A stretch of DNA of 64,000 nt, from the NCBI RefSeq assembly GCF_030403775.1, contig NZ_JAQMWQ010000004.1, positions 62,001 through 126,000 on the forward strand, read 5' to 3'. Position numbers and translations under genes: made by a program. Source of the DNA: Paenibacillus sp. BSR1-1 (GTDB lineage: Bacteria; Bacillota; Bacilli; Bacillales; Cytobacillaceae). Shown piece by piece: positions 52,006 to 61,208 of the stretch (the stretch's first letter is position 1; each line of letters opens with the position of its first letter). The notes under the pieces are model-generated. The model made no database searches and had not been told where the DNA came from. It saw nothing but the letters and a program-made list of their open reading frames with translations.

Positions 52006-52810
52006 TTGGTCTCTCTCCTTCTGCGATCCTTTCATTAATCTCATTAATTAACGATGGCAGCTCACTCATGGACCTGATTGTAAAATCGGCCCCATTTTTC
52101 ATAAAGGATTGTTCTGTTTTAGATATGGCCTTTTCCTTATCCGATAAAGATAGCGCATTAAATTCATCTAATCTTAATCCCATTTCAGAGCTTCCAATAA
52201 TAACACCAACGGACCATACTCCAGCATGATTCCCTTCTTGAATATCTGAAATGGTATCGCCTACCTTTATAACCTTCCAGGATGCCGATAATTTTAATTG
52301 TTCCATATTCCGATAAATCATGTAAGGATAAGGTCTTCCAACCGAATTCGTTGCATCAGGTGTAAGATAAAAATCTGGACTATAGCCTTTTTTCTTCGCA
52401 TTTGGAACGACTATATCCATCATTTTATCGGTATAACCTGTCGTGGAACCAATCTTTAAACCTTGATTCCTTAATTCTTGAACGGTCTCAATGATCTCCG
52501 GAATGGGATCGGTATAGTCGGCTAAGGAAGCCAAAAGGGCAGGTTCAAATTTTTGATACAAGTTTTCCACATCTTGTTCATTAAAGGGTCTTCCATATTT
52601 TGCTTCCCATAATTTTGATATTCTGGACATAGATAACATCGCCCGAATATGATCAATTTTTAACATTCCCATCGGAGCTCTTGCTTCCTCCATGGTCACA
52701 TAAATGCCGGCATCTTTAAAAATGTCCACGAATACATGAATAGGTGCGAAACATCCAAAATCAACGGTTGTACCTGCCCAATCAAAGATTACTCCTTCTA
52801 TTTTGTTCAT
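51977..52810 (-). CDS. phnX: Phosphonoacetaldehyde hydrolase
   Basis: 277 residues of the HAD superfamily. IFDWAGTTVDFGCFAP carries the nucleophile Asp, MGMLKIDHIRAM the Schiff-base Lys, and KVGDTISDIQEG the metal-site acids. It splits phosphonoacetaldehyde into acetaldehyde and phosphate. Its ATG overlaps the phnW stop by four bases (ATGA), so the pair is translationally coupled. Confidence 0.93.
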   Translation of the reverse strand: MNKIEGVIFDWAGTTVDFGCFAPIHVFVDIFKDAGIYVTMEEARAPMGMLKIDHIRAMLSMSRISKLWEAKYGRPFNEQDVENLYQKFEPALLASLADYTDPIPEIIETVQELRNQGLKIGSTTGYTDKMMDIVVPNAKKKGYSPDFYLTPDATNSVGRPYPYMIYRNMEQLKLSASWKVIKVGDTISDIQEGNHAGVWSVGVIIGSSEMGLRLDEFNALSLSDKEKAISKTEQSFMKNGADFTIRSMSELPSLINEINERIAEGERPNARALSFRA

Positions 52811-53901
52811 TTTGCCACCACTCCCATATATTCTTCAATGATGTTACATAACTCGTGAATGTCTTCTTCATAGATTTCGCCAATGTTTCCAATTCGGAAC
52901 GTGTCTGCGTCTGTGAGCTTTCCAGGATAAATGACATAACCTTTCTCTTTCACATAGGAATAGAAGTCAGCAAAGCTGAACTTTTCATTCGGAAAAAGAA
53001 ACGTTGAAATAATTGGTGATTGCTGTTCGGATGAGATATAAGTATGGAAACCTATTTCTTCAAGTCTCTCTCTTAAAAGACGATTATTATTTTGATAGCG
53101 TGCAAATCTTGCGGAAATGCCGCCTTCTTCCACTAACTCATCAATCGCTTTTGAAAAGGCAGCCACAACATGTGTTGGGGATGTATAGCGCCACTTTCCT
53201 TCTTTGTCCATTTCCTTCCATTGATCATATAAATCTAATGACAAGCTGTGTGAATTTCCTTTGCAGGCTGATAGCTTATCGATATTGGCGATCACAAATC
53301 CAAACCCTGGAACCCCTTGAATGCATTTATTGGCACTGCTGATTAAATAGTCAATTCCAAGTGCAGAGACATTGATTTCTATGCCGCCAAAACTGCTCAT
53401 CGCATCAATAATTAAGGTTTTTCCATATTCCTTCGACAGTCTGGAGATCATGTCGAGAGGATTTAGAATTCCCGTTGTGGTTTCACAATGAACCATCACC
53501 ATATGGGTAATCTGTGGATCTTTATCTAAAATTTTTCGTAATTCATCTTCATTTGGGTATTGATTATAATCCACTCTATATTCCAGGTGATTCAGCCCCA
53601 AATATTGGGCCATTTTTACAATTCGCTCACCATAGGCACCGTTCGTTACAATCAGAACCTTATCCTTAACTGAAATAGCAGTAGACATCACCGATTCAAC
53701 AGCGAATGTTCCGCTTCCCTGCATCAGGACAGTTGTATATTCCTGTTGCGACGCAAAGGCTAACTGAAGAAGCTGTGCTCGAATCTTTTGTGTAATTTGT
53801 TTATAATCCTGATCCCATGTACAACGGTCAAAGAGCATTTCCTCTTTAACCGTTCTGGTGGTAGTCAGTGGTCCAGGTGTTAATAGCTTGTAATGATTCA
53901 T
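52807..53901 (-). CDS. phnW: 2-aminoethylphosphonate:pyruvate aminotransferase
   Basis: 364 residues of the class V aminotransferase fold. It converts 2-aminoethylphosphonate and pyruvate to phosphonoacetaldehyde and alanine. LTPGPLTTTRTVKEEMLFD at the start, MQGSGTFAVESV, DAMSSFGG, and SSANKCIQGVPGFGF with the PLP Lys. ATG at 53901 after GGGGAGAG. Confidence 0.93.
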   Translation of the reverse strand: MNHYKLLTPGPLTTTRTVKEEMLFDRCTWDQDYKQITQKIRAQLLQLAFASQQEYTTVLMQGSGTFAVESVMSTAISVKDKVLIVTNGAYGERIVKMAQYLGLNHLEYRVDYNQYPNEDELRKILDKDPQITHMVMVHCETTTGILNPLDMISRLSKEYGKTLIIDAMSSFGGIEINVSALGIDYLISSANKCIQGVPGFGFVIANIDKLSACKGNSHSLSLDLYDQWKEMDKEGKWRYTSPTHVVAAFSKAIDELVEEGGISARFARYQNNNRLLRERLEEIGFHTYISSEQQSPIISTFLFPNEKFSFADFYSYVKEKGYVIYPGKLTDADTFRIGNIGEIYEEDIHELCNIIEEYMGVVAK

Positions 53902-53922
53902 GTTCCATCTCTCCCCGCTAAT

Positions 53923-54915
53923 CTATTTTGCTGAATTGAAAAATTGCTGATGCTTTTCTAATAAGTCGACTGTCAGAGGTTTATCAAATTTCTTCGTGTT
54001 TGCTGGCTTATGAATATCACTAACAGTTTCACCTTGATAAAGAGCTACTGGATAATCTGCAATCAAATCTTTTCTAGCGTCTTTAATAATCACTTCTGCC
54101 ATTTTCATCGCCAGCTTCGTTACAGCATCATCCTTTTTCACCACGGCAACCGATTCTGTAAGCGAGAAGTTCCCCTCGGTTGGATCAACATAATCAATCG
54201 GTAAACCGGACTTCTTATCTAACACGGCTTGATAACGCAACCCAAAACCAGCTGCTACTTCACCTGCTTCCACTTTCTTGATAGGACCTGAACCTGAACT
54301 TTCGAGGTGCGGACCGCAATTGGCAACTAAATCATGAAGAATTTGTTTGCCCTCTTCTTCTCCATATTTACTAATGATCGCTTGAACTAATAGCCAGCCT
54401 GTGGAAGAATCCATGATATTTGGAATGGAAACTTGGCCTTTAAATTCAGGCTTCGTTAAATCTTTAATAGAAGTTGGCATTGGTAAGCCTTTTTCTTTCA
54501 TGACTTTCGTATTGACAAAAATCGCACCTGTATTCGCTAAAATGGGCGTGTAATAGGCTGGGTATGTTTCTATTGCATTCGTTTTAAACGATAAATTTTT
54601 GAACATGTCGTTTTTTTCTTGGGCACTATCGATAAAGTATGAACTCATGGTGACTAAATTGGCCTCAATATGATCCCCTTCAGCCATCAGCTTTCCGCCG
54701 AGTTCAGAAGTGCCGAACGTTTGAAAAACATATTTCCCATCATAGCCAGCATTTTTTAAGGCTTTTTCCATCGCTTGGACCGCAGCATCGTCACCATTTG
54801 TATAAATGACTACTTTTTCACCTGCATTTGCTTTGTCACTACTACACGCTGCTAAAGAAAATAGCAGGGTTAAAGCTAAAAGGGCCAACAACATTTTTTT
54901 TGCATGTTTCATCAT
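53923..54915 (-). CDS. 2-aminoethylphosphonate ABC transporter substrate-binding lipoprotein
   Basis: 330 residues. The lipobox FSLAAC follows a signal peptide. The rest is an iron/2-AEP-type periplasmic binding protein (VVIYTNGDDAAVQAMEKAL near the start). Its ATG overlaps the permease stop (ATGA). It delivers the phosphonate to the permease encoded just upstream. Confidence 0.88.
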   Translation of the reverse strand: MMKHAKKMLLALLALTLLFSLAACSSDKANAGEKVVIYTNGDDAAVQAMEKALKNAGYDGKYVFQTFGTSELGGKLMAEGDHIEANLVTMSSYFIDSAQEKNDMFKNLSFKTNAIETYPAYYTPILANTGAIFVNTKVMKEKGLPMPTSIKDLTKPEFKGQVSIPNIMDSSTGWLLVQAIISKYGEEEGKQILHDLVANCGPHLESSGSGPIKKVEAGEVAAGFGLRYQAVLDKKSGLPIDYVDPTEGNFSLTESVAVVKKDDAVTKLAMKMAEVIIKDARKDLIADYPVALYQGETVSDIHKPANTKKFDKPLTVDLLEKHQQFFNSAK

Positions 54916-56585
54916 AATACTTCCTCTCTTTGACTTATTTTTTTATTCAACCATCGTTTATCACGATGTTTGGATCTGTTTTTTTGAAAAAAATCACTTA
55001 AGAGCTTGATGAATAAATTACTAATGAATATCAGTAAAGATAAAACAAAGATTTCATTATATTTTTGAAAATGCTGCAAATCTTTAATTTTGCTGGCGAC
55101 CAAAGAGGTCTCGGCTGTAACTAAAAAGATGATCCCGCTGATCGTCACCATGGAATTAATAAAATAGTAGCTTAGCATCTCCATTACGGTGGATGCCGAA
55201 TTCGGGAGAATGACGCGATAAACCGTCTTGATCCAACTATCTCCCATCAACTCGCCTGTCGTTTCCCAAACAGGGTTCATTTTGGCGAGAGCGTTTTTTG
55301 CCATTAAATATGGCGTTGTAAATAAATGAACAATATTACATAAAACGATGATGGTGAATGTTCCTTTTAAACTGCTTTCATTAAAAAACAGTAAATAAGA
55401 TAAGCCTAAGACCATTCCAGGTACTGTGTTCGTAATCATCGAAAGGATATCAATCAATAATTTCGTTTGTTTTTTCATGGCGGAACGGACATTCAGCATG
55501 GCTGCTCCATACGCAATGAATGTACCAAAAAACGCAGTCAATACCGCAATCCATATTGAATTTTTAAAGACCCGCGTTAAATCACTAGATTGAAAGACAT
55601 CAATAAAGTGGTGAAAGGTAAATGTTAAATTATAAGGATAACTGTTTACAAATGGCGCCATAAACATCACGACAAAAACGGAAAGCATGCATAATACAAC
55701 GATTGAAGAAATGATTCCCATTCCAATATCCCTGTATTTATGCGGAATCTGCTCGATTTGGCTCATCTTGTCATAATGAAAATTAAATTTTTCAAGATAG
55801 TTTAATAGGATAACCCCAATCATGGCAGGTACCAACATCAAAACAGCGATGACCGCTCCATGATTAAAATTAGGAAGAGCTCCTAACATGACTTGATACA
55901 GCTGAGTGGCAACTACGTTATAGGTCCCTCCCAATGAAGCCGGTATCCCGAAATCTGTAAAACTCATAATAAAGGAAAGAACAAAAGCACCGCCGATCGT
56001 TCCTACTAAAGGACGTACCGATGTATTGATAAAGCTTTTAATTGCCCGATCGCCCATTAACTTAGATACGATCGTCATTTTTTTATCTATGTATTGGAAG
56101 GAATTATTCATCAGAAGGTACGAAGCAGGCAATGTATAAATCATATAGCCAATTAATAATCCGTTAAATCCATAAATCTCGAATAAAGGTCTTCCAAATA
56201 ATTTTGTTAGTAACCCTTGCTGACCAAAAGAGTACATAATCGCAAATCCATACGTGATGGTAGGGAGCAGCATCGGTACTAGAATTCCCGTTTTAATCAC
56301 GGCTTTTATTGAACGATTAAGGTTCGTGCAATTGATCGTATAGGCAAGTGTAAAGGACAAAATCGTTGTGATGATAGCTGTCATTGTTGAAACCCGAATA
56401 CTATTTTGAATCGCTTCAAATAAGTCTTTATTTGAAAACATGGACTGATAATTTACCAACCCAAACCCATGACTCGTTTCAAAGGAACGAACCAACAAAA
56501 CAGCTAGTGGCAATAATAGAAAGACAATGAATAACAAAAATATAATGACAAGGATGGCTCGCATTTCTGGTTTTACTTTAGGCAT
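54912..56585 (-). CDS. 2-aminoethylphosphonate ABC transporter permease (two-domain)
   Basis: About 557 residues with twelve hydrophobic segments, two BPD-type permease halves joined in one chain. EAA-like loops are seen in each half (LMGDRAIKSFINTSVRPL and LMGDSWIKTVYRVILPN). The start is the ATG at 56585, which overlaps the ATPase stop by eight bases; the 38 extra upstream residues of the open frame lie inside the ATPase gene. Confidence 0.87.
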   Translation of the reverse strand: MPKVKPEMRAILVIIFLLFIVFLLLPLAVLLVRSFETSHGFGLVNYQSMFSNKDLFEAIQNSIRVSTMTAIITTILSFTLAYTINCTNLNRSIKAVIKTGILVPMLLPTITYGFAIMYSFGQQGLLTKLFGRPLFEIYGFNGLLIGYMIYTLPASYLLMNNSFQYIDKKMTIVSKLMGDRAIKSFINTSVRPLVGTIGGAFVLSFIMSFTDFGIPASLGGTYNVVATQLYQVMLGALPNFNHGAVIAVLMLVPAMIGVILLNYLEKFNFHYDKMSQIEQIPHKYRDIGMGIISSIVVLCMLSVFVVMFMAPFVNSYPYNLTFTFHHFIDVFQSSDLTRVFKNSIWIAVLTAFFGTFIAYGAAMLNVRSAMKKQTKLLIDILSMITNTVPGMVLGLSYLLFFNESSLKGTFTIIVLCNIVHLFTTPYLMAKNALAKMNPVWETTGELMGDSWIKTVYRVILPNSASTVMEMLSYYFINSMVTISGIIFLVTAETSLVASKIKDLQHFQKYNEIFVLSLLIFISNLFIKLLSDFFQKNRSKHRDKRWLNKKISQREEVL

Positions 56586-57330
56586 ATTTTTCACCAAATA
56601 ATTTATAGATATTGTTTCTCTTGATGTGCAGCTGATTAAGGATAAATTCCTCAACAAAATCGTTATTCGGCTGACTGATGATTTCTTGCGGTGTTCCAAA
56701 TTGGGAAATAGTTCCTTGATTAATAATTAGGATTTTATCGGATAAGGTTAGTGCTTCTTCCGGATCATGTGTCACGATAATCGTCGTAAGTTGAAATTCT
56801 CTTGCAATAGATTTAATTCGATCCTTAATGGATTCTTTAATCACCCCATCTAATGCACTTAAAGGCTCATCCAGCAACAATATTTTCGGCTTCATTACCA
56901 GCGTTCGAGCAAGAGCCACCCTCTGTTTTTGCCCCCCAGATAACTCACCAATTCTCTTTGTTAAATGCGGATTTAATTCTAAGAAATCAATATATTCCTG
57001 TAACTCTTGTTTCGTTATCGATCCCTTCTTATTTCTTAAACCATACACAATGTTTTCGTATGCATTTAAGTTAGGAAAGAGGGCATAATCTTGGAATACT
57101 ATATTAAAGCCGCGTTTCTTCATTGAAAGCTTACTGATATCCGTTCCATCAAAGAAGATTTTTCCATGGTCCATTTGTGTTAATCCAAGGATGATATTTA
57201 ATAGAGTCGTTTTCCCGCTTCCGCTTGGACCTAGTAACGAAACGATTTCACCAGCTTGTATGTCAAGATTTATATCCTCTAATACAACTTTCCCAGTAAA
57301 GTGTTTGCTAATATTTTGTAGTTTCAGCAA
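56578..57330 (-). CDS. 2-aminoethylphosphonate ABC transporter ATP-binding protein
   Basis: About 250 residues. Walker A LLGPSGSGKTTLLN, signature LSGGQKQRVALARTL, and Walker B ILLLDEPLSALDG are complete, and THDPEEALTLSD is the H loop. I start it at the TTG at 57330, seven bases after AGGAGG; the ORF upstream (to 57384) adds an unlikely leader. It energises the transporter of the phn operon. Confidence 0.9.
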   Translation of the reverse strand: MLKLQNISKHFTGKVVLEDINLDIQAGEIVSLLGPSGSGKTTLLNIILGLTQMDHGKIFFDGTDISKLSMKKRGFNIVFQDYALFPNLNAYENIVYGLRNKKGSITKQELQEYIDFLELNPHLTKRIGELSGGQKQRVALARTLVMKPKILLLDEPLSALDGVIKESIKDRIKSIAREFQLTTIIVTHDPEEALTLSDKILIINQGTISQFGTPQEIISQPNNDFVEEFILNQLHIKRNNIYKLFGEKYA

Positions 57331-57578
57331 ACTTTCCACCTCCTCTAGCACAAATTTAGTATAAATTGTGTTTGTAAATTCCATTACGGATTTATGTAAA
57401 TCTAACGTAAATTTTGAACACGTTATATATAATTCATTAACAACTTTTGACTACTTTTATAAAACTTTGAACAAAACTTTACAATAAATTCATTGAATCT
57501 AACTAACATAATTAGTAAAATACAATTGATTCAATGTAATACAATGACAAATGAAAACTTTGAATGGGTGAATTAGAT
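57331..57578. promoter_or_regulatory. Divergent control region of the phn operon and its DeoR regulator
   Basis: Direct repeats resembling ACTTTGAAC occur at 57411 (ATTTTGAAC), 57443 (ACTTTTGAC), 57464 (ACTTTGAAC) and 57557 (ACTTTGAAT). TCATTGAATC and TTGATTCAATG also lie here. Spaced direct repeats are typical DeoR targets. The binding is inferred. Confidence 0.45.
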
Positions 57579-58340
57579 ATGCTTCCAGTTGAAAGGCAAA
57601 AAAAAATAATGGACCTGTTAAAGATAAAAAAAGTCCTAAAACTATCTGAGCTTACGGAAAAACTCGAAATTTCCATTGAAACTCTTCGCAGGGATCTGAA
57701 CTTACTGGACAAGCAGGGGAAAATTGAAAAGATCTACGGTGGAGTGAAAATGGTAGAAACTGCTTTTGGGGAATCCGAGATGTCAGAACGAATGGCAGGT
57801 CACATAGAAGAAAAAAGAAAAATCGGACAAGTGTGCAGTGAATTCATTAATGATGGTGATTGTATTTTTATCGATAGCGGATCAACCACCTTTCAAATTG
57901 CAAACTATATTAAAAATAAGAAAAATATTACGGTGATTACGAATTCCATCCCTGTGATCAGTGAACTATTGAATAGTGATATTGAAATCATTATCATTGG
58001 CGGGAAAGTAAGGCATAGTGAGCAGTCCGTTGTAGCTTATGATTATATTTTTAACTTTAGTGAATTAAATATTGTAAAAGCATTTATTTGCGCAGGCGGG
58101 ATCACTATTGAAAAAGGAATCTCGGACTATAATTTGGAAGAAGCCATCACCAGAAAAAAAATTATTGAATTAGCGAAAGAAATCTATGTTACCGCAGACA
58201 GTACCAAGTTTGGAAAGGATGTCACCGTGAGTATTACGCAACTGGATAAAGTGGATTATATTATTACCGACCATAACCTAGATAAAAGCTGGGTCAATGG
58301 ATTCGAAAAAACAAATACCAACTTAATCATTTCAGAATAA
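57579..58340 (+). CDS. DeoR-family transcriptional regulator of the phosphonate operon
   Basis: About 253 residues. The N-terminal HTH (RQKKIMDLLKIKKVLKLSEL, ISIETLRRDLNLLDKQG, KIYGG) and the C-terminal sugar-phosphate-like sensor domain (IDSGSTTFQIANYI, VITNSIPVISEL, TADSTKFG) are both complete. I take the ATG at 57579 (MLPVERQKK) with GGGTGA upstream. Divergent from the 2-aminoethylphosphonate operon, whose likely repressor it is. Confidence 0.87.
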   Translation: MLPVERQKKIMDLLKIKKVLKLSELTEKLEISIETLRRDLNLLDKQGKIEKIYGGVKMVETAFGESEMSERMAGHIEEKRKIGQVCSEFINDGDCIFIDSGSTTFQIANYIKNKKNITVITNSIPVISELLNSDIEIIIIGGKVRHSEQSVVAYDYIFNFSELNIVKAFICAGGITIEKGISDYNLEEAITRKKIIELAKEIYVTADSTKFGKDVTVSITQLDKVDYIITDHNLDKSWVNGFEKTNTNLIISE

Positions 58341-58396
58341 AAAAAACGGAAATTCATTTAGAGATTCTCATCTTCTAATTGAACTTCCGTTTTTTT
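58341..58396 (+). terminator. Terminator of the DeoR gene
   Basis: AAAAAACGGAA pairs with TTCCGTTTTTT, closing a 33-base loop that contains further pairing. Confidence 0.7.
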
Positions 58397-58423
58397 GTTT
58401 TTATAAAATTATAATGATCAATT

Positions 58424-58648
58424 CTAAGATAAGGACATAAACTTGAGAAAGCTAGAAAAGGATATTACCTTTGCAAATCTGCTTTTCAAAACCAATGAAT
58501 GGGCGGCATACCTTTCATTCTTGCTATTCAAAGCCAGTTCACATAATAAGAGTTGACTATTGATTTCAAGTTCATCATCTGCCTTTTCTACATAATGATA
58601 TACCCCTTCAGAGTTCTGTTCACGTGCTTTGCAAATATCCTTCAACAT
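58424..58648 (-). CDS. Small uncharacterised ORF
   Basis: 74 residues, not recognised. The first half is acidic and looks helical (YHYVEKADDELEINSQLLL), and the end is hydrophobic. ATG at 58648 with no convincing ribosome binding site. May be a fragment. Confidence 0.35.
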   Translation of the reverse strand: MLKDICKAREQNSEGVYHYVEKADDELEINSQLLLCELALNSKNERYAAHSLVLKSRFAKVISFSSFLKFMSLS

Positions 58649-58849
58649 TAGTTTCTATTCATTAGATGGTTCTACTTACCCTGTTAATCTATAAACAACT
58701 TACGGATTACAATCATTACATAATATTTTTTGTAATACTATCTCCTAAATATTCTTAAAAAGATATTCGTCCCCTGTCACTAATCCATTCTTGTCCAAAT
58801 TCTCTGCATAAACTGTTAAGTGAGATTGGTTGGACAAGGAGGTGATAAA
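58649..58849. other. Gap upstream of the DUF1259 genes
   Basis: 200 bases of AT-rich sequence. It must contain the promoter of the DUF1259 pair; I see no clear spore-sigma consensus. Confidence 0.35.
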
Positions 58850-59338
58850 TTGGAAAGAAATAATTTCAATAATGAAATGGGAGCAAGTTCAGTATGGCGT
58901 CCTGCACAAAGAAATAGTAACCGTAATTCTGTTGCAGGCATTAGTACATCAACATGCCAACAATTAGCCGATATTATTGGAGGTATGGTCATCGCGTCAA
59001 CGCCAGTATGTGTGGTTCAGCGCCTTCGTAATATAAATGCTACGATTTTAGACCGCCACACTCAATCCCCATTAGCCCTGCCATTTGCTCTTTCCTTTGA
59101 AAACAATGTAAGAGGAAGAACCCTTAACCTCGGTGAAACTGTACTCCTTCAAAGAGAAGCTAATGCTTTGATGGATGCATTACAAAGAAGAGGTCTTATC
59201 GTTACTGCTTTCCATAACCACTGGCTGTTTGAAGAACCGCGGTTAATGTATATGCATTGGGAGAATGTTGGAGATCCATTTGAGTTTGCTAGAAATAGTT
59301 TTGAGGCTGTAAAAGAGGCAGGTTTTTTTCGAAAATAA
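58850..59338 (+). CDS. DUF1259 (LppY/LpqO-like) protein, copy 1
   Basis: About 162 residues. After an Asn-rich N-terminus comes the DUF1259 core with ISTSTCQQLADIIGG, ETVLLQREANALMDALQRRG and TAFHNHWLFEEPRLMYMHWE. The conserved His/Trp cluster (HNHW..HWE) suggests a binding site. I start at the TTG at 58850, directly after AAGGAGGTGATAAA. Actinobacterial relatives are lipoproteins, but this copy has no signal peptide. Function unknown. Confidence 0.82.
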   Translation: MERNNFNNEMGASSVWRPAQRNSNRNSVAGISTSTCQQLADIIGGMVIASTPVCVVQRLRNINATILDRHTQSPLALPFALSFENNVRGRTLNLGETVLLQREANALMDALQRRGLIVTAFHNHWLFEEPRLMYMHWENVGDPFEFARNSFEAVKEAGFFRK

Positions 59339-59372
59339 TGGTTTATTAGATTAGGACAAGGAGGTGGTTTTA

Positions 59373-60008
59373 ATGGAAAGAAGAGACGTTTTTGAAAATT
59401 GGTTCAGATCTTTTAATAGTGATACTGATATAAGCTCTTTTGATAGAAATCAGTTGGAATCAGAAATGGAATTAGAAATGGAATCAAGCTCCAGGATGAC
59501 TGGGCATCATTCAAACAGTCGCGTTAGCAATCAGATGGATATGGACATTGAATCTAGTTCAAACCTTACAGGGCATCACTCAAGCAAAAGAATGACAAGA
59601 ACTTCACGTGGTGATGTTAGGGAAATAAGTGCTTCAACTTGCCAACGATTGGCCAATATTATCGGCGGCGAGGTTATTTCAGCAGCACCTGTGTGTACAG
59701 TGATGCGCCTGCGCGATATTAAAGCAACAATTTTAGGTCGCCGCACGCGTTCTCCGCTTGCACTTCCGTTTATGTTATCCTTTGAAAATAATGGTCTAAA
59801 TCTTGGTGAATCAGTTGTTCTCCAAAGAGAACTTAATCGATTTATTGCAGCATTACGGAAAAGAGGCCTTATCGTAACTGCCTTTCATAACCATTGGCTG
59901 TTTGAAAATCCACGTTTAATGTATATTCATTGGGAGAATGTTGGCATGTCTGCAGAAGATTTTGCTAGAAATAGCATTGCTGCTGCAAGAGAAGCAGGAC
60001 AGTTCTAA
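59373..60008 (+). CDS. DUF1259 (LppY/LpqO-like) protein, copy 2
   Basis: About 211 residues; the second gene of a tandem pair, 34 bp from the first. It has an extra repetitive N-terminus (SSSRMTGHHSNSR and SSSNLTGHHSSKR are two copies of one unit) and the same core with TAFHNHWLFENPRLMYIHWE. ATG at 59373 after AAGGAGGTGG. The pair is clearly duplicated, with divergence mainly at the N-terminus. Confidence 0.82.
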   Translation: MERRDVFENWFRSFNSDTDISSFDRNQLESEMELEMESSSRMTGHHSNSRVSNQMDMDIESSSNLTGHHSSKRMTRTSRGDVREISASTCQRLANIIGGEVISAAPVCTVMRLRDIKATILGRRTRSPLALPFMLSFENNGLNLGESVVLQRELNRFIAALRKRGLIVTAFHNHWLFENPRLMYIHWENVGMSAEDFARNSIAAAREAGQF

Positions 60009-60018
60009 GAGGAAGAGG

Positions 60019-60054
60019 AAGCCATTTGTGAAAATAAAAATTCACAAATGGCTT
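60019..60054. terminator. Bidirectional terminator
   Basis: AAGCCATTTGTGAA pairs with TTCACAAATGGCTT across eight bases, followed by AAATGTTTTTT, between convergent genes. Confidence 0.8.
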
Positions 60055-60070
60055 AAATGTTTTTTCATTC

Positions 60071-60496
60071 TTATGCAGCTTTTTTTATTTCATTTGAATC
60101 CTTTTTAGAAAAAAATTGATCGATTGATATTAATTTACTACCGCTGATTACTAGAAAAACTGCTATTGCTAAAAATCCTAAATCTAATTCATATCCTGCC
60201 ATTTGACCATTTCCTAAAAATCCAACAGAAAGTTTTACCTTTAGGATTGCCCCAATCATTAATATAGAAAATAAAGCAGAAACAATTCTTGTTCCCAATC
60301 CAATAATTAAAGCAATGCCCCCAATAATTTCAATCAATGCAACAGCATATGCCATAAATCCTGGCAATCCAATACTACTGAACCAACCTACAATGTTTTC
60401 AATTCCCCCCTGAAACTTTACAATCCCATGGATTAAAAATATTGCGCCTAATGTTACTCGTAAAATAAGTGCTCCTACTTCGTTTTTTAAAAACAT
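60071..60496 (-). CDS. DoxX-family membrane protein
   Basis: 141 residues with four membrane segments: ALILRVTLGAIFLIHGIVK, GFMAYAVALIEIIGGIALII, SALFSILMIGAIL and LGFLAIAVFLVISG. Such proteins act in thiosulfate or thiol stress in some bacteria. ATG at 60496 after GGGAGG. It lies next to the cstR/HesB region. Confidence 0.87.
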   Translation of the reverse strand: MFLKNEVGALILRVTLGAIFLIHGIVKFQGGIENIVGWFSSIGLPGFMAYAVALIEIIGGIALIIGLGTRIVSALFSILMIGAILKVKLSVGFLGNGQMAGYELDLGFLAIAVFLVISGSKLISIDQFFSKKDSNEIKKAA

Positions 60497-60860
60497 AATG
60501 TGTTTCCTCCCTAATATGGTATTTTAGATGATCAAATTTATAAAAATTAGATTTTCAAATGGATACAATTAACGGATGGGTCTGAAATTGCCCCCTATGC
60601 TTTTTCGTTTTTTAATTTCATTGTTATTCCTCCCCACTTTATGGTTTTATTTATAAACCTCAAATTTGATTATTATTAATTCGAGATAATTAAGCAAAAA
60701 AATTTTTCCATAAAGTTTTCCTATATGAACTTTTGTTCTTTTATAAGATACCAAACATGCACATGGAATGTCAACGTATTTTTCATTAATATGAAATAAA
60801 GTTTTCTATTAGAAAACCATTTAAGAAATCTTGATTGAATAAACGATTCAACCACAAAAA
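60497..60860. other. AT-rich gap without a clear gene
   Basis: About 360 bases. It holds one 8-codon frame with GGGGAGG ahead of an ATG (near 60624, minus strand), too short to call, and otherwise only AT-rich sequence. Confidence 0.4.
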
Positions 60861-60897
60861 AATGAGTGTCAAATTTATATACAATTTGACACTCATT
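60861..60897 (-). terminator. Terminator after the HesB-like selenoprotein gene
   Basis: Perfect 15-bp arms AATGAGTGTCAAATT and AATTTGACACTCATT around seven bases, with T runs on both outer sides. Confidence 0.85.
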
Positions 60898-60920
60898 TTT
60901 TTATCTATCACCGTTAATAA

Positions 60921-61208
60921 TTAAACCCGAAGCACTTTAAATTGCCCGCCTCCGAATACGGAGTTAATATAGTCAATTTTAGCATTATCAAAATAGACCT
61001 TGTCCCTTTCATGGACTAAAAATTGAATTCCATCTTGTTCTGTGATTTCATCATTACCTAAAGCTGACTCCTCCAGAGTCAGACGAAGCTGTGGCCCCCC
61101 TCAGCCAATTCCCATAGCTAAGCGGATAAACGGCTTTTTTCCTTCGTCAATAACATCTTGAACTTCTTTTGTAATTTTTACTATTGCAGCATGTGTAATT
61201 TTAACCAT
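60921..61208 (-). CDS. HesB/IscA-like protein with an in-frame TGA, probable selenoprotein
   Basis: 95 residues from the ATG at 61208 (GGAGGAACAATC upstream) to TAA at 60921. The frame has one interruption, TGA at 61101-61103 (codon 36), in the context KPFIRLAMGIG-U-GGPQLRLTLEE, exactly where HesB-like proteins have the conserved Cys before Gly-Gly. Everything after it is intact family sequence (FLVHERDKVYFDNAKIDYIN, FGGGQFKVLRV). A 7-bp hairpin starts 18 bases after the TGA. HesB-like proteins with selenocysteine are an established bacterial family, as I recall. Alternative: a Cys codon mutated to stop. A gene finder would miss or split this gene. Confidence 0.75.
61064..61082 (-). promoter_or_regulatory. 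Candidate bacterial SECIS hairpin
   Basis: The minus strand reads CTGACTC-TGGAG-GAGTCAG, a perfect 7-bp stem with a five-base loop. It begins 18 bases after the TGA, so the loop is 25 bases from it. G is the second loop base. As I recall, bacterial SECIS elements lie 16-37 bases from the UGA to the loop and need a G in the first two loop positions, so this fits. Confidence 0.7.

Noticed and set aside
60600..60624. Eight-codon minus-strand frame with a strong ribosome binding site upstream of DoxX as a leader peptide
   Set aside because: No regulatory codons and no attenuator hairpin follow it, so there is no support beyond the binding site.
61101..61103. The TGA in the HesB-like gene as a simple nonsense mutation
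   Set aside because: Not excluded, but less likely: the rest of the frame is intact, the TGA is exactly at the conserved Cys, and a hairpin lies at SECIS distance.
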